The position numbers and the translations under genes were made by a program. Positions 46,646 to 55,790 of a DNA stretch of 64,000 nt are shown here, in pieces. Below the pieces are notes generated by a model. The model saw only the letters and a list, made by a program, of their open reading frames with translations. It made no database searches and was not told where the DNA came from. This DNA is from DATFVA01 sp963764235. Lineage in GTDB: Bacteria > Bacteroidota > Ignavibacteria > Ignavibacteriales > Ignavibacteriaceae. Where the stretch lies: positions 1 through 64,000 of the forward strand of contig CAVXRO010000003.1 of the NCBI GenBank assembly GCA_963764235.1, written 5' to 3'. Every line of letters starts with the position of its first letter. Within the stretch, counting starts at the first letter, position 1.

Positions 46646-46701
46646 CTCCCTTATTTTATTGTGGAAAGAAAGAGTGATTTAGAATTACATATCCGATAAA
46701 A

Positions 46702-47121
46702 TCAATTACTTCTTGGATGTTCAGCGGACCATTTTTTTATATAGCGGGCAATTTCAGTTGTAGCCGCACCTGGAGTAAACAATTCACCTACTCCTATTTC
46801 ACGAAGTGCCTTAATATCCTCTTCAGGAATTATACCTCCGCCGGTCAGAAGCACATCATCAATCCCTTTGTCCTGCATAAGCTTCTTTATCCTGGGGAAT
46901 ATAGTCATATGCGCACCTGATAAAATACTTATCCCTATCACATCAACGTCCTCCTGCACAGCGGCTTCCACTATCATTTCCGGGGTTTGTCTGAGCCCGG
47001 TGTATATGACTTCCATACCCGCATCACGGAGTGCAGCCGCTATTACTTTAGCTCCGCGGTCATGTCCGTCAAGTCCGGCTTTTGCTACCAGAACCCTTAT
47101 CTTTTTATCCATTTTATTCAA
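46702..47121 (-). CDS. Cobalamin-binding subunit of methylmalonyl-CoA mutase type
   Basis: 139 residues, only the B12-binding domain: GLDGHDRGAKVIAAAL holds the DxHxxG ligand motif (the His that binds cobalt), then GISILSGAH and LLTGGGIIPEEDIKAL. It matches the separate small subunit of split acyl-CoA mutases. The large catalytic subunit is not in this window. Its start overlaps the end of the HIT gene by 4 bp, an unusual pairing. It would act in propionate or succinate interconversion. Confidence 0.9.
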   Translation of the reverse strand: MNKMDKKIRVLVAKAGLDGHDRGAKVIAAALRDAGMEVIYTGLRQTPEMIVEAAVQEDVDVIGISILSGAHMTIFPRIKKLMQDKGIDDVLLTGGGIIPEEDIKALREIGVGELFTPGAATTEIARYIKKWSAEHPRSN

Positions 47122-47540
47122 CCTTTATTTGTTACAGCATTACGAATTATTTCAGCGAATTCTTTCATGGAACCATCGGCATATACCTTAAATCTTGGTC
47201 TGTAATTAAAATCGCTGCTGAATCTCGGTATAATATGAAAATGAAAGTGGTATACTGTCTGTCCCGCTGCCGCCCCGTTATTAATTATTACATTAAAACC
47301 GTCGGCTTCAAGACTCTCCTGAATTATACCCGACATCATCCGGGTTACCCTGGTCAGTTCCGAGAGATATTCTTCAGGAAGTTCAAGGAAATTACAGAAA
47401 TGCTTCTTCGGAATAACAAGGGTATGACCATAATTAACGGGCCGGATATCAAGAATAGCCATCACCAGCTCATTCTCATATAATATTTCGGCTTCCCCCC
47501 TACGACTGATAATATCACAAAATATACAATCCATATTCAA
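47118..47540 (-). CDS. HIT family nucleotide-binding protein
   Basis: 140 residues beginning with the zinc-type CIFCDII segment and ending with the histidine triad HFHFHIIPRF (H-x-H-x-H). Such proteins hydrolyse nucleotide phosphoramidates or dinucleotide polyphosphates (Hint/Fhit type). It is translationally coupled to the B12-binding subunit gene and 64 bp after the PLP deaminase gene upstream. Confidence 0.93.
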   Translation of the reverse strand: MNMDCIFCDIISRRGEAEILYENELVMAILDIRPVNYGHTLVIPKKHFCNFLELPEEYLSELTRVTRMMSGIIQESLEADGFNVIINNGAAAGQTVYHFHFHIIPRFSSDFNYRPRFKVYADGSMKEFAEIIRNAVTNKG

Positions 47541-47603
47541 AAATAATCTTAATTTATTTTGAAGGCAAAAACAGTTTTCAATCCCGGGCCTTAATCAGGT
47601 GTT

Positions 47604-48563
47604 TTAATCAGCAAGGTATTCATTTCTTCTCCCGAATACACCGAATAATCCTCCGCTGTGAAGAAAGAGTATATTTGTTTTTTTATTTTTAACGAGGTAA
47701 TTATCATGATAAGCATAGAAGGCCTTGCCGGTATAGGCGGGATCGAGGAGAACTCCGGTTTCCCGGAAGAACTTTTTTACAAACCCGAGCTTATCACGGC
47801 TGATCTTCTTATATCCTTCTTCAGAATATCCATCTAATATTACAAGGTTATCGGGATTAACCTCTTTCGGCAGTTTATAATCCAGCACGGCTCCCTGAGC
47901 AAGCTGAAGAATTTTTTTCCTGATAATATTTTCAGGATAAAGAACGTTAACGGCATAAACCTTTAAACTGAGATTATTCTGAGCCAGGCCTGCCAATATT
48001 CCCGCTGCCGTTCCGCCTGTTCCGGCAGCTGTAAGTATGCCGCCTGTTTTAGTAATGTCAATCTGGCTTAGCAGCTCCTTCACGAATGAAATATATCCCC
48101 AGATTCCAAGAGTTGTTGAACCTCCTTCGGGAATGACGTATACGTTACGTCCCTTTTCAGTCAGGATCTCACTTTCCTCCTGCATTATTTCATTTACGAA
48201 ATCGTAGTTTTTCTTATTTAGAAAGAATATTTCGGCTCCGGTTAGCTTATCAAGGAAAAGATTGCCGTCAGCGGAAGGCTTATCCTTTCCCCACAGAAAA
48301 AGTTTGGTCTTCATACCCAGTTTTGCAGCAGCAATAGCGGTCGCCCTTGCATGGTTCGACTGATCACCTCCGCAGGTAAAAATATATTCTGCTTTTTCTT
48401 TTTTTGCCTTTCCCAGAAGGTATTCAAGCTTTCTGATTTTATTGCCTGATAATTCTGAACCGGTCAGATCATCACGTTTCATACGAAACTTTTTGCCCTC
48501 AAATCTGATTTCCTGAACAGGGGTTGGTATATTCGCCAACAGAATTCTTTCGGGTTCTTTCAT
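47604..48563 (-). CDS. PLP-dependent ACC deaminase / D-cysteine desulfhydrase family protein
   Basis: 319 residues of fold-type II PLP enzymes: FRMKRDDLTGSELSGNKIRKLEYLL includes the PLP Lys (SGNKIRK), then CGGDQSNHARATAIAAAKLG, EGGSTTLGIWGY and the phosphate cup AAGTGGTAAGILAGL. It either deaminates 1-aminocyclopropane-1-carboxylate or releases H2S from D-cysteine; sequence alone does not separate them. It is coupled to kdsB by a 4-bp overlap. Confidence 0.85.
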   Translation of the reverse strand: MKEPERILLANIPTPVQEIRFEGKKFRMKRDDLTGSELSGNKIRKLEYLLGKAKKEKAEYIFTCGGDQSNHARATAIAAAKLGMKTKLFLWGKDKPSADGNLFLDKLTGAEIFFLNKKNYDFVNEIMQEESEILTEKGRNVYVIPEGGSTTLGIWGYISFVKELLSQIDITKTGGILTAAGTGGTAAGILAGLAQNNLSLKVYAVNVLYPENIIRKKILQLAQGAVLDYKLPKEVNPDNLVILDGYSEEGYKKISRDKLGFVKKFFRETGVLLDPAYTGKAFYAYHDNYLVKNKKTNILFLHSGGLFGVFGRRNEYLAD

Positions 48564-49333
48564 TCTTTTTCTTTCTGCAGCCGTGAGTAATAGAGCCGCG
48601 CCCGTTTAAGGTCATCGGGTGTATCTACAGCAAGATTTTCATAGTTAGTTACCACTACTTTTATCTTGAACCCGTTTTCAAGCATCCTCAGCTGTTCAAG
48701 TTTTTCTATTTGCTCAAGATCTGTAGGGGCAAGACTGGTAAATTTCAGCAGGTAATCCCTTCTATACACGTACAATCCGATATGCTTGTAAATTTCGGCT
48801 TTGGTGATATGATCAAACATCGTTTTAGCATCCCTAACATAAGGAATAGGGGATCTTGAAAAATAGAGGGCAAAATTATTATAATCGAATACTACTTTTG
48901 TTACATCAGGGGATTTCAGTTCATCGACACTGTCTATTTTTTTAGCAAGAGTTGATACGTTGACAGAAAGATCAAAGAGAAGGGGTTCAACCGCCTGGTC
49001 GATCATTATTCCCTGTATAAATGGCTCATCCCCCTGTATATTAACAATAATTTCTGAGTCCGGAAGCTGCCTTGCAACATATGCGATCCTGTCGGATCCT
49101 GTCGCTATGTTCTTAGGAGTTATGAATACCCTGGCGCCGAAATTTCTGGAGACTTCAGCAACTCTCTCATCATCGGTTGCAATGATCACTTCACTAAGGA
49201 GACGTGATGTTATTGAACTTTCGTAAGTATGCTGAATCATAGGCTTGCCGCCGATATCGGCCAGCGGTTTCCCCATCAGTCTGCTCGAAGCAAAACGTGC
49301 AGGAATAATTCCGACTATCATCTTAACTCTCAA
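48560..49333 (-). CDS. kdsB: 3-deoxy-manno-octulosonate cytidylyltransferase (CMP-KDO synthetase)
   Basis: 257 residues. GIIPARFASSRLMGKPLADIGGKPMIQHTYE holds the CTP site and VNIQGDEPFI the metal-contact loop; IGLYVYRRDYLLKFT and LEQLRMLENGFKI are typical. It activates KDO for lipopolysaccharide inner core assembly, so the cell has an LPS-bearing outer membrane. Coupled to the deaminase gene downstream; the acyltransferase gene lies 22 bp upstream. Confidence 0.95.
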   Translation of the reverse strand: MRVKMIVGIIPARFASSRLMGKPLADIGGKPMIQHTYESSITSRLLSEVIIATDDERVAEVSRNFGARVFITPKNIATGSDRIAYVARQLPDSEIIVNIQGDEPFIQGIMIDQAVEPLLFDLSVNVSTLAKKIDSVDELKSPDVTKVVFDYNNFALYFSRSPIPYVRDAKTMFDHITKAEIYKHIGLYVYRRDYLLKFTSLAPTDLEQIEKLEQLRMLENGFKIKVVVTNYENLAVDTPDDLKRARLYYSRLQKEKE

Positions 49334-49355
49334 TATTCACAGGATTCACAGTTTC

Positions 49356-50060
49356 TCAACTGCTGTAATAATTAGAAGATATAATATCCCTTACTTTTCC
49401 CATAAGGTCAAGTTCATCATTGCGGGTTTCAATTTTAGTTGTTGTTACAAGTTCACTGAATGTAATCCTTATCGTGCCTTTATTGATCCTGAGTGATCCT
49501 TTAGGCAGAAGTTTATCTGAATCACGTATCGTCACCGGTATAATAGGAAAATCAACCTGACTTGCAAGATGAAAGGCTCCTCTCTTGAAGGCCTGCAGTT
49601 TTCCGTCTTTACTTCTGGTGCCTTCCGGAAACAGGATCATAGAAACCGCTTTGGATTTCATCTTATGCCTTGCTTTGTGGATACTCTTCAGCGCCTTTTC
49701 AGCATTGCTTCTGTCTATTACAATATGCGGTCCCGTTAAAAGCTGCCACCCGAACAATGGGATCTTAGCTAATTCTTTCTTGAATACAAATCCTGATTTG
49801 CCCGGAATTGTGTACTGCAGCGCTGTAATATCAAACTGGCTGATATGGTTGGAAACAAAAATAAAAGGACCTTCCCCGGTTATATTTTCCAGTCCTTCTG
49901 CCTTAACTTTAACACCGCTGATGAATAATATCCCTGCACTAAATAATTTAGTTATGTATTTATAGGTGAAAAATGATCTGTCAAGCAGGCCTGAAAGCAA
50001 AGCAAGAAATGAGATAATTGTGGTGTAGAGAATTATGAAGAAGATTTTAACGTAAAACAA
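49356..50060 (-). CDS. plsC: 1-acyl-sn-glycerol-3-phosphate acyltransferase
   Basis: 234 residues. An N-terminal membrane segment (FFIILYTTIISFLALLSGLL) precedes the catalytic FVSNHISQFDITAL (H-x4-D) and the glycerophosphate site LFPEGTRSKDGKLQ, followed by FPIIPVTI. It transfers an acyl chain to lysophosphatidate in phospholipid synthesis. Next to kdsB, so the local group concerns envelope building. The peptidase gene upstream ends 2 bp before it. Confidence 0.9.
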   Translation of the reverse strand: MFYVKIFFIILYTTIISFLALLSGLLDRSFFTYKYITKLFSAGILFISGVKVKAEGLENITGEGPFIFVSNHISQFDITALQYTIPGKSGFVFKKELAKIPLFGWQLLTGPHIVIDRSNAEKALKSIHKARHKMKSKAVSMILFPEGTRSKDGKLQAFKRGAFHLASQVDFPIIPVTIRDSDKLLPKGSLRINKGTIRITFSELVTTTKIETRNDELDLMGKVRDIISSNYYSS

Positions 50061-50062
50061 CC

Positions 50063-51196
50063 CTAAGTCTCCTCAAGAGAAATATCATCTTCCCTTATCC
50101 CGCACTGCATTACGTACTTTCTGATCGCGGTTACCCGGTTGGAAATTGAAGGATGGCTGTAAAAATACCATTCAACTAACGGGTGAGGATTTATATCCGC
50201 AAGGTTCTGATCCGTAAGCTTATTCAAAGTGGATATAAATGCCGCGGGTTTTCCTGTAGCTGACACAGCATACTCATCGGCTTCATATTCAAACTTTCTT
50301 GATAACAGATTGGTTAACGGAGTCTCTATTAAGCCGATCAGCATAGCCCAAACTGACAGTAATGGTAAAGCGGCTATTTCCTGCAGCCTTGAAAATCCAA
50401 ACCAGTTAATTGATAAACTGTAAAAATATGCGATCAGGAAGAGGGTCCCGAAACTTGCCGCAGTGCCGATCACAATATTTTTTATTATATGTTTTCTTTT
50501 ATAATGGCCGAGCTCATGAGCAATTACAGTTTCAATCTGATCATGATCATAATTGTCAAGCAGTGTGTCCCCCAGTAGTATCCGCTTCGATTTTCCCAGT
50601 CCTGTAAAAGCGGCATTTGCCTTCTTCGTGTTCTTACTCATATTGAATTTGAAAACATTCTCAACTTTAATCCCGGCATCTTCAGCTATCCTGGTAATTC
50701 TTGTTTTAAGATCCGCGTCTTCGAGGGGAGTGATTTTATAAAATAAAGGAAGAACGATAACCGGCAGTAACCTTGCAAAGACAACAGAAATAATGAAAAG
50801 AACTATCGCGAAGGGAAGCCACCACAGCCCCCCGAATTTATTTATAATAAAATAAAATATAAGAAGTACTGGTATGCCTATGATGAGTGAAACAACAAGT
50901 CCTTTGAAATTTTCGAATATCCATTTCCCAAAAGTCTGATTGGAAAGTCCGTATTTATGCTCAAGATAAAAATCCTTGTAGTAGCTAACCGGGGAAAAGA
51001 GGATAATCCCGGCCATACCTGTTATCAGTATGAAGGCAAGGAATAAAAGGTATGCATTGCTGATATAATAACCCAGGAAATTCTCCAATGCAAGACTGAA
51101 ATGATAATAGACGAATGCGACGATCAGTACAAAGCTCACCGCACTTTTGGCAATTCTGATACCAAGTTTTATGTTATTATATTTTTTTGATTTCAC
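50063..51196 (-). CDS. M48 family membrane metallopeptidase (Ste24/CAAX protease-like)
   Basis: 377 residues with several membrane helices (FVLIVAFVYYHF, YLLFLAFILITGMAGIILF, LIIGIPVLLIFYFII) and the zinc motif VIAHELGHYKRKH, the third ligand coming from FEYEADEYAV. The C-terminal EWYFYSHPSISNRVTAIRKY is characteristic. Ste24-type enzymes remove damaged or lipid-tagged protein ends; the bacterial substrates are poorly known. It lies just upstream of the acyltransferase gene on the same strand. Confidence 0.92.
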   Translation of the reverse strand: MKSKKYNNIKLGIRIAKSAVSFVLIVAFVYYHFSLALENFLGYYISNAYLLFLAFILITGMAGIILFSPVSYYKDFYLEHKYGLSNQTFGKWIFENFKGLVVSLIIGIPVLLIFYFIINKFGGLWWLPFAIVLFIISVVFARLLPVIVLPLFYKITPLEDADLKTRITRIAEDAGIKVENVFKFNMSKNTKKANAAFTGLGKSKRILLGDTLLDNYDHDQIETVIAHELGHYKRKHIIKNIVIGTAASFGTLFLIAYFYSLSINWFGFSRLQEIAALPLLSVWAMLIGLIETPLTNLLSRKFEYEADEYAVSATGKPAAFISTLNKLTDQNLADINPHPLVEWYFYSHPSISNRVTAIRKYVMQCGIREDDISLEET

Positions 51197-51283
51197 TTAA
51201 TAAAGCTATGGAGAGCCTGATTTAAGTTCAACTCATAAGGTGATCTAAAATACAAAAAGCTCTGTTAAAAACTAAATAAAGTT

Positions 51284-52063
51284 TTATATCATTCTTAAAT
51301 CATCCTGCGGAAGCCATCCGAGTTTGCCGTCCTGTAATTTTATCCTGTAGTAATTGTCTACCTTATCCTCTATCTTAACTTTTAACCCTTCATGGATCAC
51401 GAATGCATCCTTACTGTCAGGATCAGGAGAAAGTTTGGCTGTGGCCGACTGCTGAACTACTACCCCGTTTTTAATGTTGAACTCGCGGTTATATTTAATT
51501 ACTGAGATTGCCAGAGAAGCAGCAAACAGGAACAGAACAGCAATTCCTGAAAAGAAGGCAAGTCTCTGGTAATTAGCATGGCGTGTGAAGAAATAAAAAA
51601 TAATAAGTCCTATTAGCAAAAGATAAAAAATGTATGAAAGGTATACCCACCCCGAAAAGGGCAATAATGCAAGAAAGCTTTCCCACCACTGGAAAATAAA
51701 AAAGCCCGGAAGCGTGTTTATCCTGTCGATCGTCCTGGAATTCGCCAGTGCAAGGTTATGCCTTATATCCTCGTCGCCTGGCGACAACTTAAGCGCCTTT
51801 TCATAGTTAAGTATCGCATATCCCAGGTTTCCCTTCCTGTAATAAGAATTCCCGAGGTTATAATATAATTCCGCGCTCTCGTAGCCTTCGTTAAGCACCT
51901 TATTATAGGCCTGTACCGCTTTATCATACTGCTGCTTCTGATAGTAATCATTACCTCTTTCCATAAAAGTCTGAGGCTGGGCTGCCAAGACAGCCGGAAC
52001 GAGAAGCAGAAACAGAAGAAGTTTATTACGCAGCATTTTTCTTAAGGGATAAAGATTTTTCAA
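51284..52063 (-). CDS. batE: BatE: TPR and SH3-like protein of the Bat operon
   Basis: 259 residues. An export signal (LLLFLLLVPAVLAAQ) precedes TPRs (GNDYYQKQQYDKAVQAYNKVL, ELYYNLGNSYYRKGNLGYAI), two membrane segments (VYLSYIFYLLLIGLIIFYFF, LAFFSGIAVLFLFAASLAIS) and a C-terminal SH3-like domain (YYRIKLQDGKLGWLPQDDL). This layout is BatE. It is the last gene of the Bat operon and overlaps batD by 38 bp, with possible later start choices. The operon is linked to aerotolerance and stress in Bacteroides and Leptospira; mechanism uncertain. Confidence 0.85.
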   Translation of the reverse strand: MKNLYPLRKMLRNKLLLFLLLVPAVLAAQPQTFMERGNDYYQKQQYDKAVQAYNKVLNEGYESAELYYNLGNSYYRKGNLGYAILNYEKALKLSPGDEDIRHNLALANSRTIDRINTLPGFFIFQWWESFLALLPFSGWVYLSYIFYLLLIGLIIFYFFTRHANYQRLAFFSGIAVLFLFAASLAISVIKYNREFNIKNGVVVQQSATAKLSPDPDSKDAFVIHEGLKVKIEDKVDNYYRIKLQDGKLGWLPQDDLRMI

Positions 52064-53867
52064 TTTCAGTTATTATATGAGAAAGTTCATCATACATTTC
52101 GGCAACTGCCGCGGTCTCACTTTCCTTGGGGGCAAAACGAATGAACTCGCATTTATTCGCGACTCTTTCAAACTCCGCAATCAGTTCTCTGCTGAGACCT
52201 CTTTTCTGCAGTTCAGCAGCAGCTCTGTCTACACCAAGTTCCGATTTCGGAATATGGAACTTATCCTCAAGGTACCCGAAGAGAGCAAGTGAGATCTCAG
52301 AATAGAAAGCATTATGGTCGCCGGCATCCATCAGAGCTTTTGCCTTTTTAAGTCTCAGTCTGGCAGCCTTCTGAGCCCGCTGGTACCGCATTAGCTGTAC
52401 ATTGCCGGCAAGCTTATCCTCTCTCCTTCTCCACACAACAAGTCCTAATCCCAGTATAAAGGGAAACCCCACAGCGGCCCAGAAACCGAAGCGGTTCAGT
52501 ATGAAATTCCCTGACCTGTGAAGCGATTCAACGTCAGTCTTAATGTAACGTATATCCTCACCCAGCATTTTAACATCTTCTTTACCGGCATATTCCTGCG
52601 TATTAGCATTAGTTCCCTGTTCCACATTGAGTGAATAAGCAGGGGTACTTAAGGTGACATACGATTTTTTGTTTATATCGTAATAAGAAAATTTTACGGA
52701 CGGAATTTCTTTCTTTCCCGCATCACGGGGAACAATGAGATACTCGGCTGTTTTCTTTCCTGAAATTCTACCGATCCTGTTTACCTGCTCATTTACCTTC
52801 GGCTCATACTGTTCGAACCCCGCAGGCAGGTTAATTTTAGGCATATCGAGCAGACTTATGTTCCCTGTGCCGCTTATCGTAATTTTCATCGTTACCGGTT
52901 CATTTGTTTTTGTCGTTCTTTTATCAACCTGAGAATCCATTGAGAAATTACCAACCGCTCCATTAAACGAATCGGGCACATCAGCAGAAGGCAGGGGCTG
53001 GACGTTTATTTTAAGCGAGTTCGATTTTGCTGTAAAGTTTACTGTCTGCCCTATTCCGAAAAAAGGGTCGTTAAAGAAATCATCGAATACATTGTTGCTT
53101 TTTCTTTTATTCCGGATCTGAACGGGAACATCGAGCTCAAAAGGAGTAACATTCAGTTCACCTGTCTGCGTAGGGAAAAGAGCAACCTTCTTAAGTACAC
53201 CCACCCTGTACTTTTTTCCCTGGTATGTTTCTGTTGTAAATGAAATATTACCCGGAGTTTCCAATTCCTCTGCCCAGAAACCGGGATACTGGGGAAGTTT
53301 GCTTATTGACATCTGAGATGCGATGCTAAGTCTTGTGTAAAGCTTATAGGTCACCGTAACTTGTTCACCCATGTAAGCTTTCTGCCTGTCTGCCGTAGCC
53401 CTTACAAATACGTTCTGCGCTATTTCATCGTTACTTACTCCCGAGGAATTCTGATTAGTGTTCTGCCGCGTTCCGGGGTTGGAAGAACCTTTTTCAACCT
53501 GGATAGTGATAGGATCGGTTTTATAGGGAGTACCTTTATACCTGATGGCGGCACTGCCGATAGTATACTTGCCTAAATTTTTCGGCTGAAGATAAAATGA
53601 ATAAGAAAGTGAAGCCGAAACAGCCCCGTTAATGATCTGCATGCTGGTCGACTGATTGGGTCCGCTCAATACCATAAATCCCGCAAAATCGGGAGCGTTA
53701 AATCCGCTTAGACTATTTACATCAGTTCCTTCGAAGGTAAACGTCACCTGAAATCGGTCGTTCAGTCCTACCGTGGTATTATCCACAGAGGCAGAAAATG
53801 ACTGAGCAATAACTGCCGGAGGAATAAAAAGCAAAGTCAACAATATGCACGATAAATATTTTTTCAT
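52026..53867 (-). CDS. batD: BatD: secreted/membrane oxygen-tolerance protein
   Basis: 613 residues. A signal peptide (CILLTLLFIPPAVIAQ) is followed by a series of beta domains (FSASVDNTTVGLNDRFQVTFTFEG; a second module MGEQVTVTYKLYTRLS), a membrane helix near residue 455 (FGFWAAVGFPFILGLGLVVW) and a cytoplasmic helical domain (YQRAQKAARLRLKKAK). This is the BatD layout. It probably forms an envelope complex with BatA/BatB VWA proteins. It ends inside the start region of batE. Confidence 0.9.
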   Translation of the reverse strand: MKKYLSCILLTLLFIPPAVIAQSFSASVDNTTVGLNDRFQVTFTFEGTDVNSLSGFNAPDFAGFMVLSGPNQSTSMQIINGAVSASLSYSFYLQPKNLGKYTIGSAAIRYKGTPYKTDPITIQVEKGSSNPGTRQNTNQNSSGVSNDEIAQNVFVRATADRQKAYMGEQVTVTYKLYTRLSIASQMSISKLPQYPGFWAEELETPGNISFTTETYQGKKYRVGVLKKVALFPTQTGELNVTPFELDVPVQIRNKRKSNNVFDDFFNDPFFGIGQTVNFTAKSNSLKINVQPLPSADVPDSFNGAVGNFSMDSQVDKRTTKTNEPVTMKITISGTGNISLLDMPKINLPAGFEQYEPKVNEQVNRIGRISGKKTAEYLIVPRDAGKKEIPSVKFSYYDINKKSYVTLSTPAYSLNVEQGTNANTQEYAGKEDVKMLGEDIRYIKTDVESLHRSGNFILNRFGFWAAVGFPFILGLGLVVWRRREDKLAGNVQLMRYQRAQKAARLRLKKAKALMDAGDHNAFYSEISLALFGYLEDKFHIPKSELGVDRAAAELQKRGLSRELIAEFERVANKCEFIRFAPKESETAAVAEMYDELSHIITEIEKSLSLKKNAA

Positions 53868-53878
53868 CTCAAAAAGAT

Positions 53879-54637
53879 TTACCAGTCCTTATCAGTTTTT
53901 ATGGGAGTACCTTTCTGTATCCTTAGTTTCTTCTGCAGGGCCTTTTCATTGTTTTTCAGTGCCTGCAGAATCCTTTCAGCTTCTTTTTTAGATATCTTAT
54001 TCTGCTGCTGTTTCTGCTGAGTCGCGTCCTGTTTAGCTTCCTGGTTTTTTTGATCCTGCTGGTTCTGCTGATTTTGTTTATTCTGCTGATCTTTTTTCTG
54101 CTGATCCTTATTCTGCTGCTGGTCTTTATTCTGATCTTTGTTCTGGTCTTTGTTCTGCTGGTTCTTATCCTGATTCTGTTTCTGCTGGTTCTTCTGATTT
54201 TTCAGTAAGTCAAGGGCATAGGACAGATTATACTTTGTCTCTTCATCATTCGGATTAATTTTCAGGGAATTTTTGTAGGCTTCTATGCTCTCTTTGATCT
54301 GTTTCGACTTTAGGAGTGAGTTGCCGATATTATGATACACCTTAGCTTTTTCTTCTTTTGTTTTAGCCTGTGAGAGAGCGGTTTTGTAAGAATTTAAAGC
54401 TTCATCATATCTCTGCTGCTGGTAGTACGCATCGCCGAGATTAAAATTTGTAATGAAATTTTCAGGGGCTTCATCCAGACCCTTTTTGAAGTTAACCTCA
54501 GCGTCAGCAAATTTTTTGTCTTTATACTTTTCCACACCATTATTATTCAGACTGCGCAGGCTCTGTGCCTGCAGTACACTCATTGCTGAGAAAGCAATCA
54601 GGCAGAATAATATTAAATGCATAAACTTCATTCTCAC
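53879..54637 (-). CDS. batC: BatC: TPR protein with Gln/Lys-rich low-complexity tail
   Basis: 252 residues. An export signal (LFCLIAFSAMSVLQAQ) precedes three TPR units (AEVNFKKGLDEAPENFITNF, YYQQQRYDEALNSYKTAL, AKVYHNIGNSLLKSKQIKES), then about 70 residues made almost only of Q, N, K and D (QNKDQNKDQNKDQQQNKDQQ). Such tails are common in BatC. It overlaps batB by 4 bp. The repeat DNA in the tail (CTGCTGATT types) is prone to length change. Confidence 0.88.
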   Translation of the reverse strand: MRMKFMHLILFCLIAFSAMSVLQAQSLRSLNNNGVEKYKDKKFADAEVNFKKGLDEAPENFITNFNLGDAYYQQQRYDEALNSYKTALSQAKTKEEKAKVYHNIGNSLLKSKQIKESIEAYKNSLKINPNDEETKYNLSYALDLLKNQKNQQKQNQDKNQQNKDQNKDQNKDQQQNKDQQKKDQQNKQNQQNQQDQKNQEAKQDATQQKQQQNKISKKEAERILQALKNNEKALQKKLRIQKGTPIKTDKDW

Positions 54638-55683
54638 ACCTTCTGTTCTATTCCTAATTTCCTGTTAAGCCTGTCAAAAAGCAGAGATCTTCTGTCTGAA
54701 ATAAAAAATTCCAGTACAAGCAGAATAATTGCCGGAGCTAAAAAATAGTAAAACCTGTCCTCGTAATCAGTAACTTTCCTTACCCCGAACTCACTTTTCT
54801 CCAATGACGAAAGATCACTGTAGATCCTGTCAAGGTAATCATCATAAGTTGCGGCCTGGAAATATTTTCCGTCACCCGCGGAGGCGATCTGCTTTAAAGT
54901 AGTATCATCCAGTTTTGTAAGAACGATATTCCCGTTCTCATCCTTTTTATAGTCAACCTGCTGTCCCTGCGCGTTATAAACGGGAATAGGAGCCCCGGTC
55001 AGCGAACCCAGTCCTATTGTATAGATCTTTATTCCCTTGTCCTTTGCCCCTTCAACAGCCTGCATGATATCGCCTTCGTGGTCCTCTCCATCGGTAATGA
55101 TCACTATTACTTTCTGAGTACTGGTTTTGTAATCAAAAGATTTAGTTGCCAGGTTGATCGCCGAAGCTATTGCCGTACCCTGCTGGGGAACAGAATTAAC
55201 ATCCACAGCCGAAAGGAATAGATTAGCTGCGGAATAATCAGTTGTAAGGGGGAACTGAACAAAAGCATCCCCGGCAAAAATTATCAGGCCTATCCTGTCC
55301 CCTCTCAATTTATTTATCAGGCTCGATATCTGGTACTTTGCCTGGTCGAGTCTGTCGGGTTTAATATCCTGCGCCAGCATACTGCGCGATACATCAAGAG
55401 CTATAAATACATCTATGCCTGTCTGCTTAACCTCCTGGACCCTGGTTCCGACCTGCGGATTAGCGGCGGCAAAGATCAGCAGAATAAGGGCAAAGAGAAC
55501 CAGGCCGATCTTAAACCAGTTTTTCAGTATGCTGAAGTCGGGAAACAGCACTTTGTGAAGTTTCCTGTCGGCAAATCTCTCAAGCAGCTTTTTACGGTTC
55601 CGGTTCAGGTACCAGAAAAACAGCACCAAAACGGGTACCGCATAAAGCGCGTTTAAATATTCAGGATGTGCGAAACGAAACAT
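54634..55683 (-). CDS. batB: BatB: VWA-domain membrane protein
   Basis: 349 residues. Two N-terminal membrane helices flank a basic segment; the VWA domain has the MIDAS DVSRS motif (FIALDVSRSMLAQDIKPDRL) and IVIITDGEDHEGDI; a C-terminal membrane helix (FYYFLAPAIILLVLEFFI) follows. It binds a metal ion and a partner, probably BatD or BatC. Next to the other VWA paralogue batA, separated by 107 bp of A+T-rich repeats. Confidence 0.92.
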   Translation of the reverse strand: MFRFAHPEYLNALYAVPVLVLFFWYLNRNRKKLLERFADRKLHKVLFPDFSILKNWFKIGLVLFALILLIFAAANPQVGTRVQEVKQTGIDVFIALDVSRSMLAQDIKPDRLDQAKYQISSLINKLRGDRIGLIIFAGDAFVQFPLTTDYSAANLFLSAVDVNSVPQQGTAIASAINLATKSFDYKTSTQKVIVIITDGEDHEGDIMQAVEGAKDKGIKIYTIGLGSLTGAPIPVYNAQGQQVDYKKDENGNIVLTKLDDTTLKQIASAGDGKYFQAATYDDYLDRIYSDLSSLEKSEFGVRKVTDYEDRFYYFLAPAIILLVLEFFISDRRSLLFDRLNRKLGIEQKV

Positions 55684-55790
55684 GGAATCAATTAAAAATT
55701 AAGAATTAAAAATTAACAATTAAGCCATTTAACCATTTATATTATTCATTATTCATTATTCATTCTAAATTATTCATTATTCATTGCTCC
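55684..55790. repeat. A+T-rich simple repeats between batB and batA
   Basis: AATTAAAAATTAAGAATTAA then repeated ATTCATTATTCATT units fill the gap between two genes that are otherwise closely spaced in the operon. No coding sequence. Confidence 0.65.
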
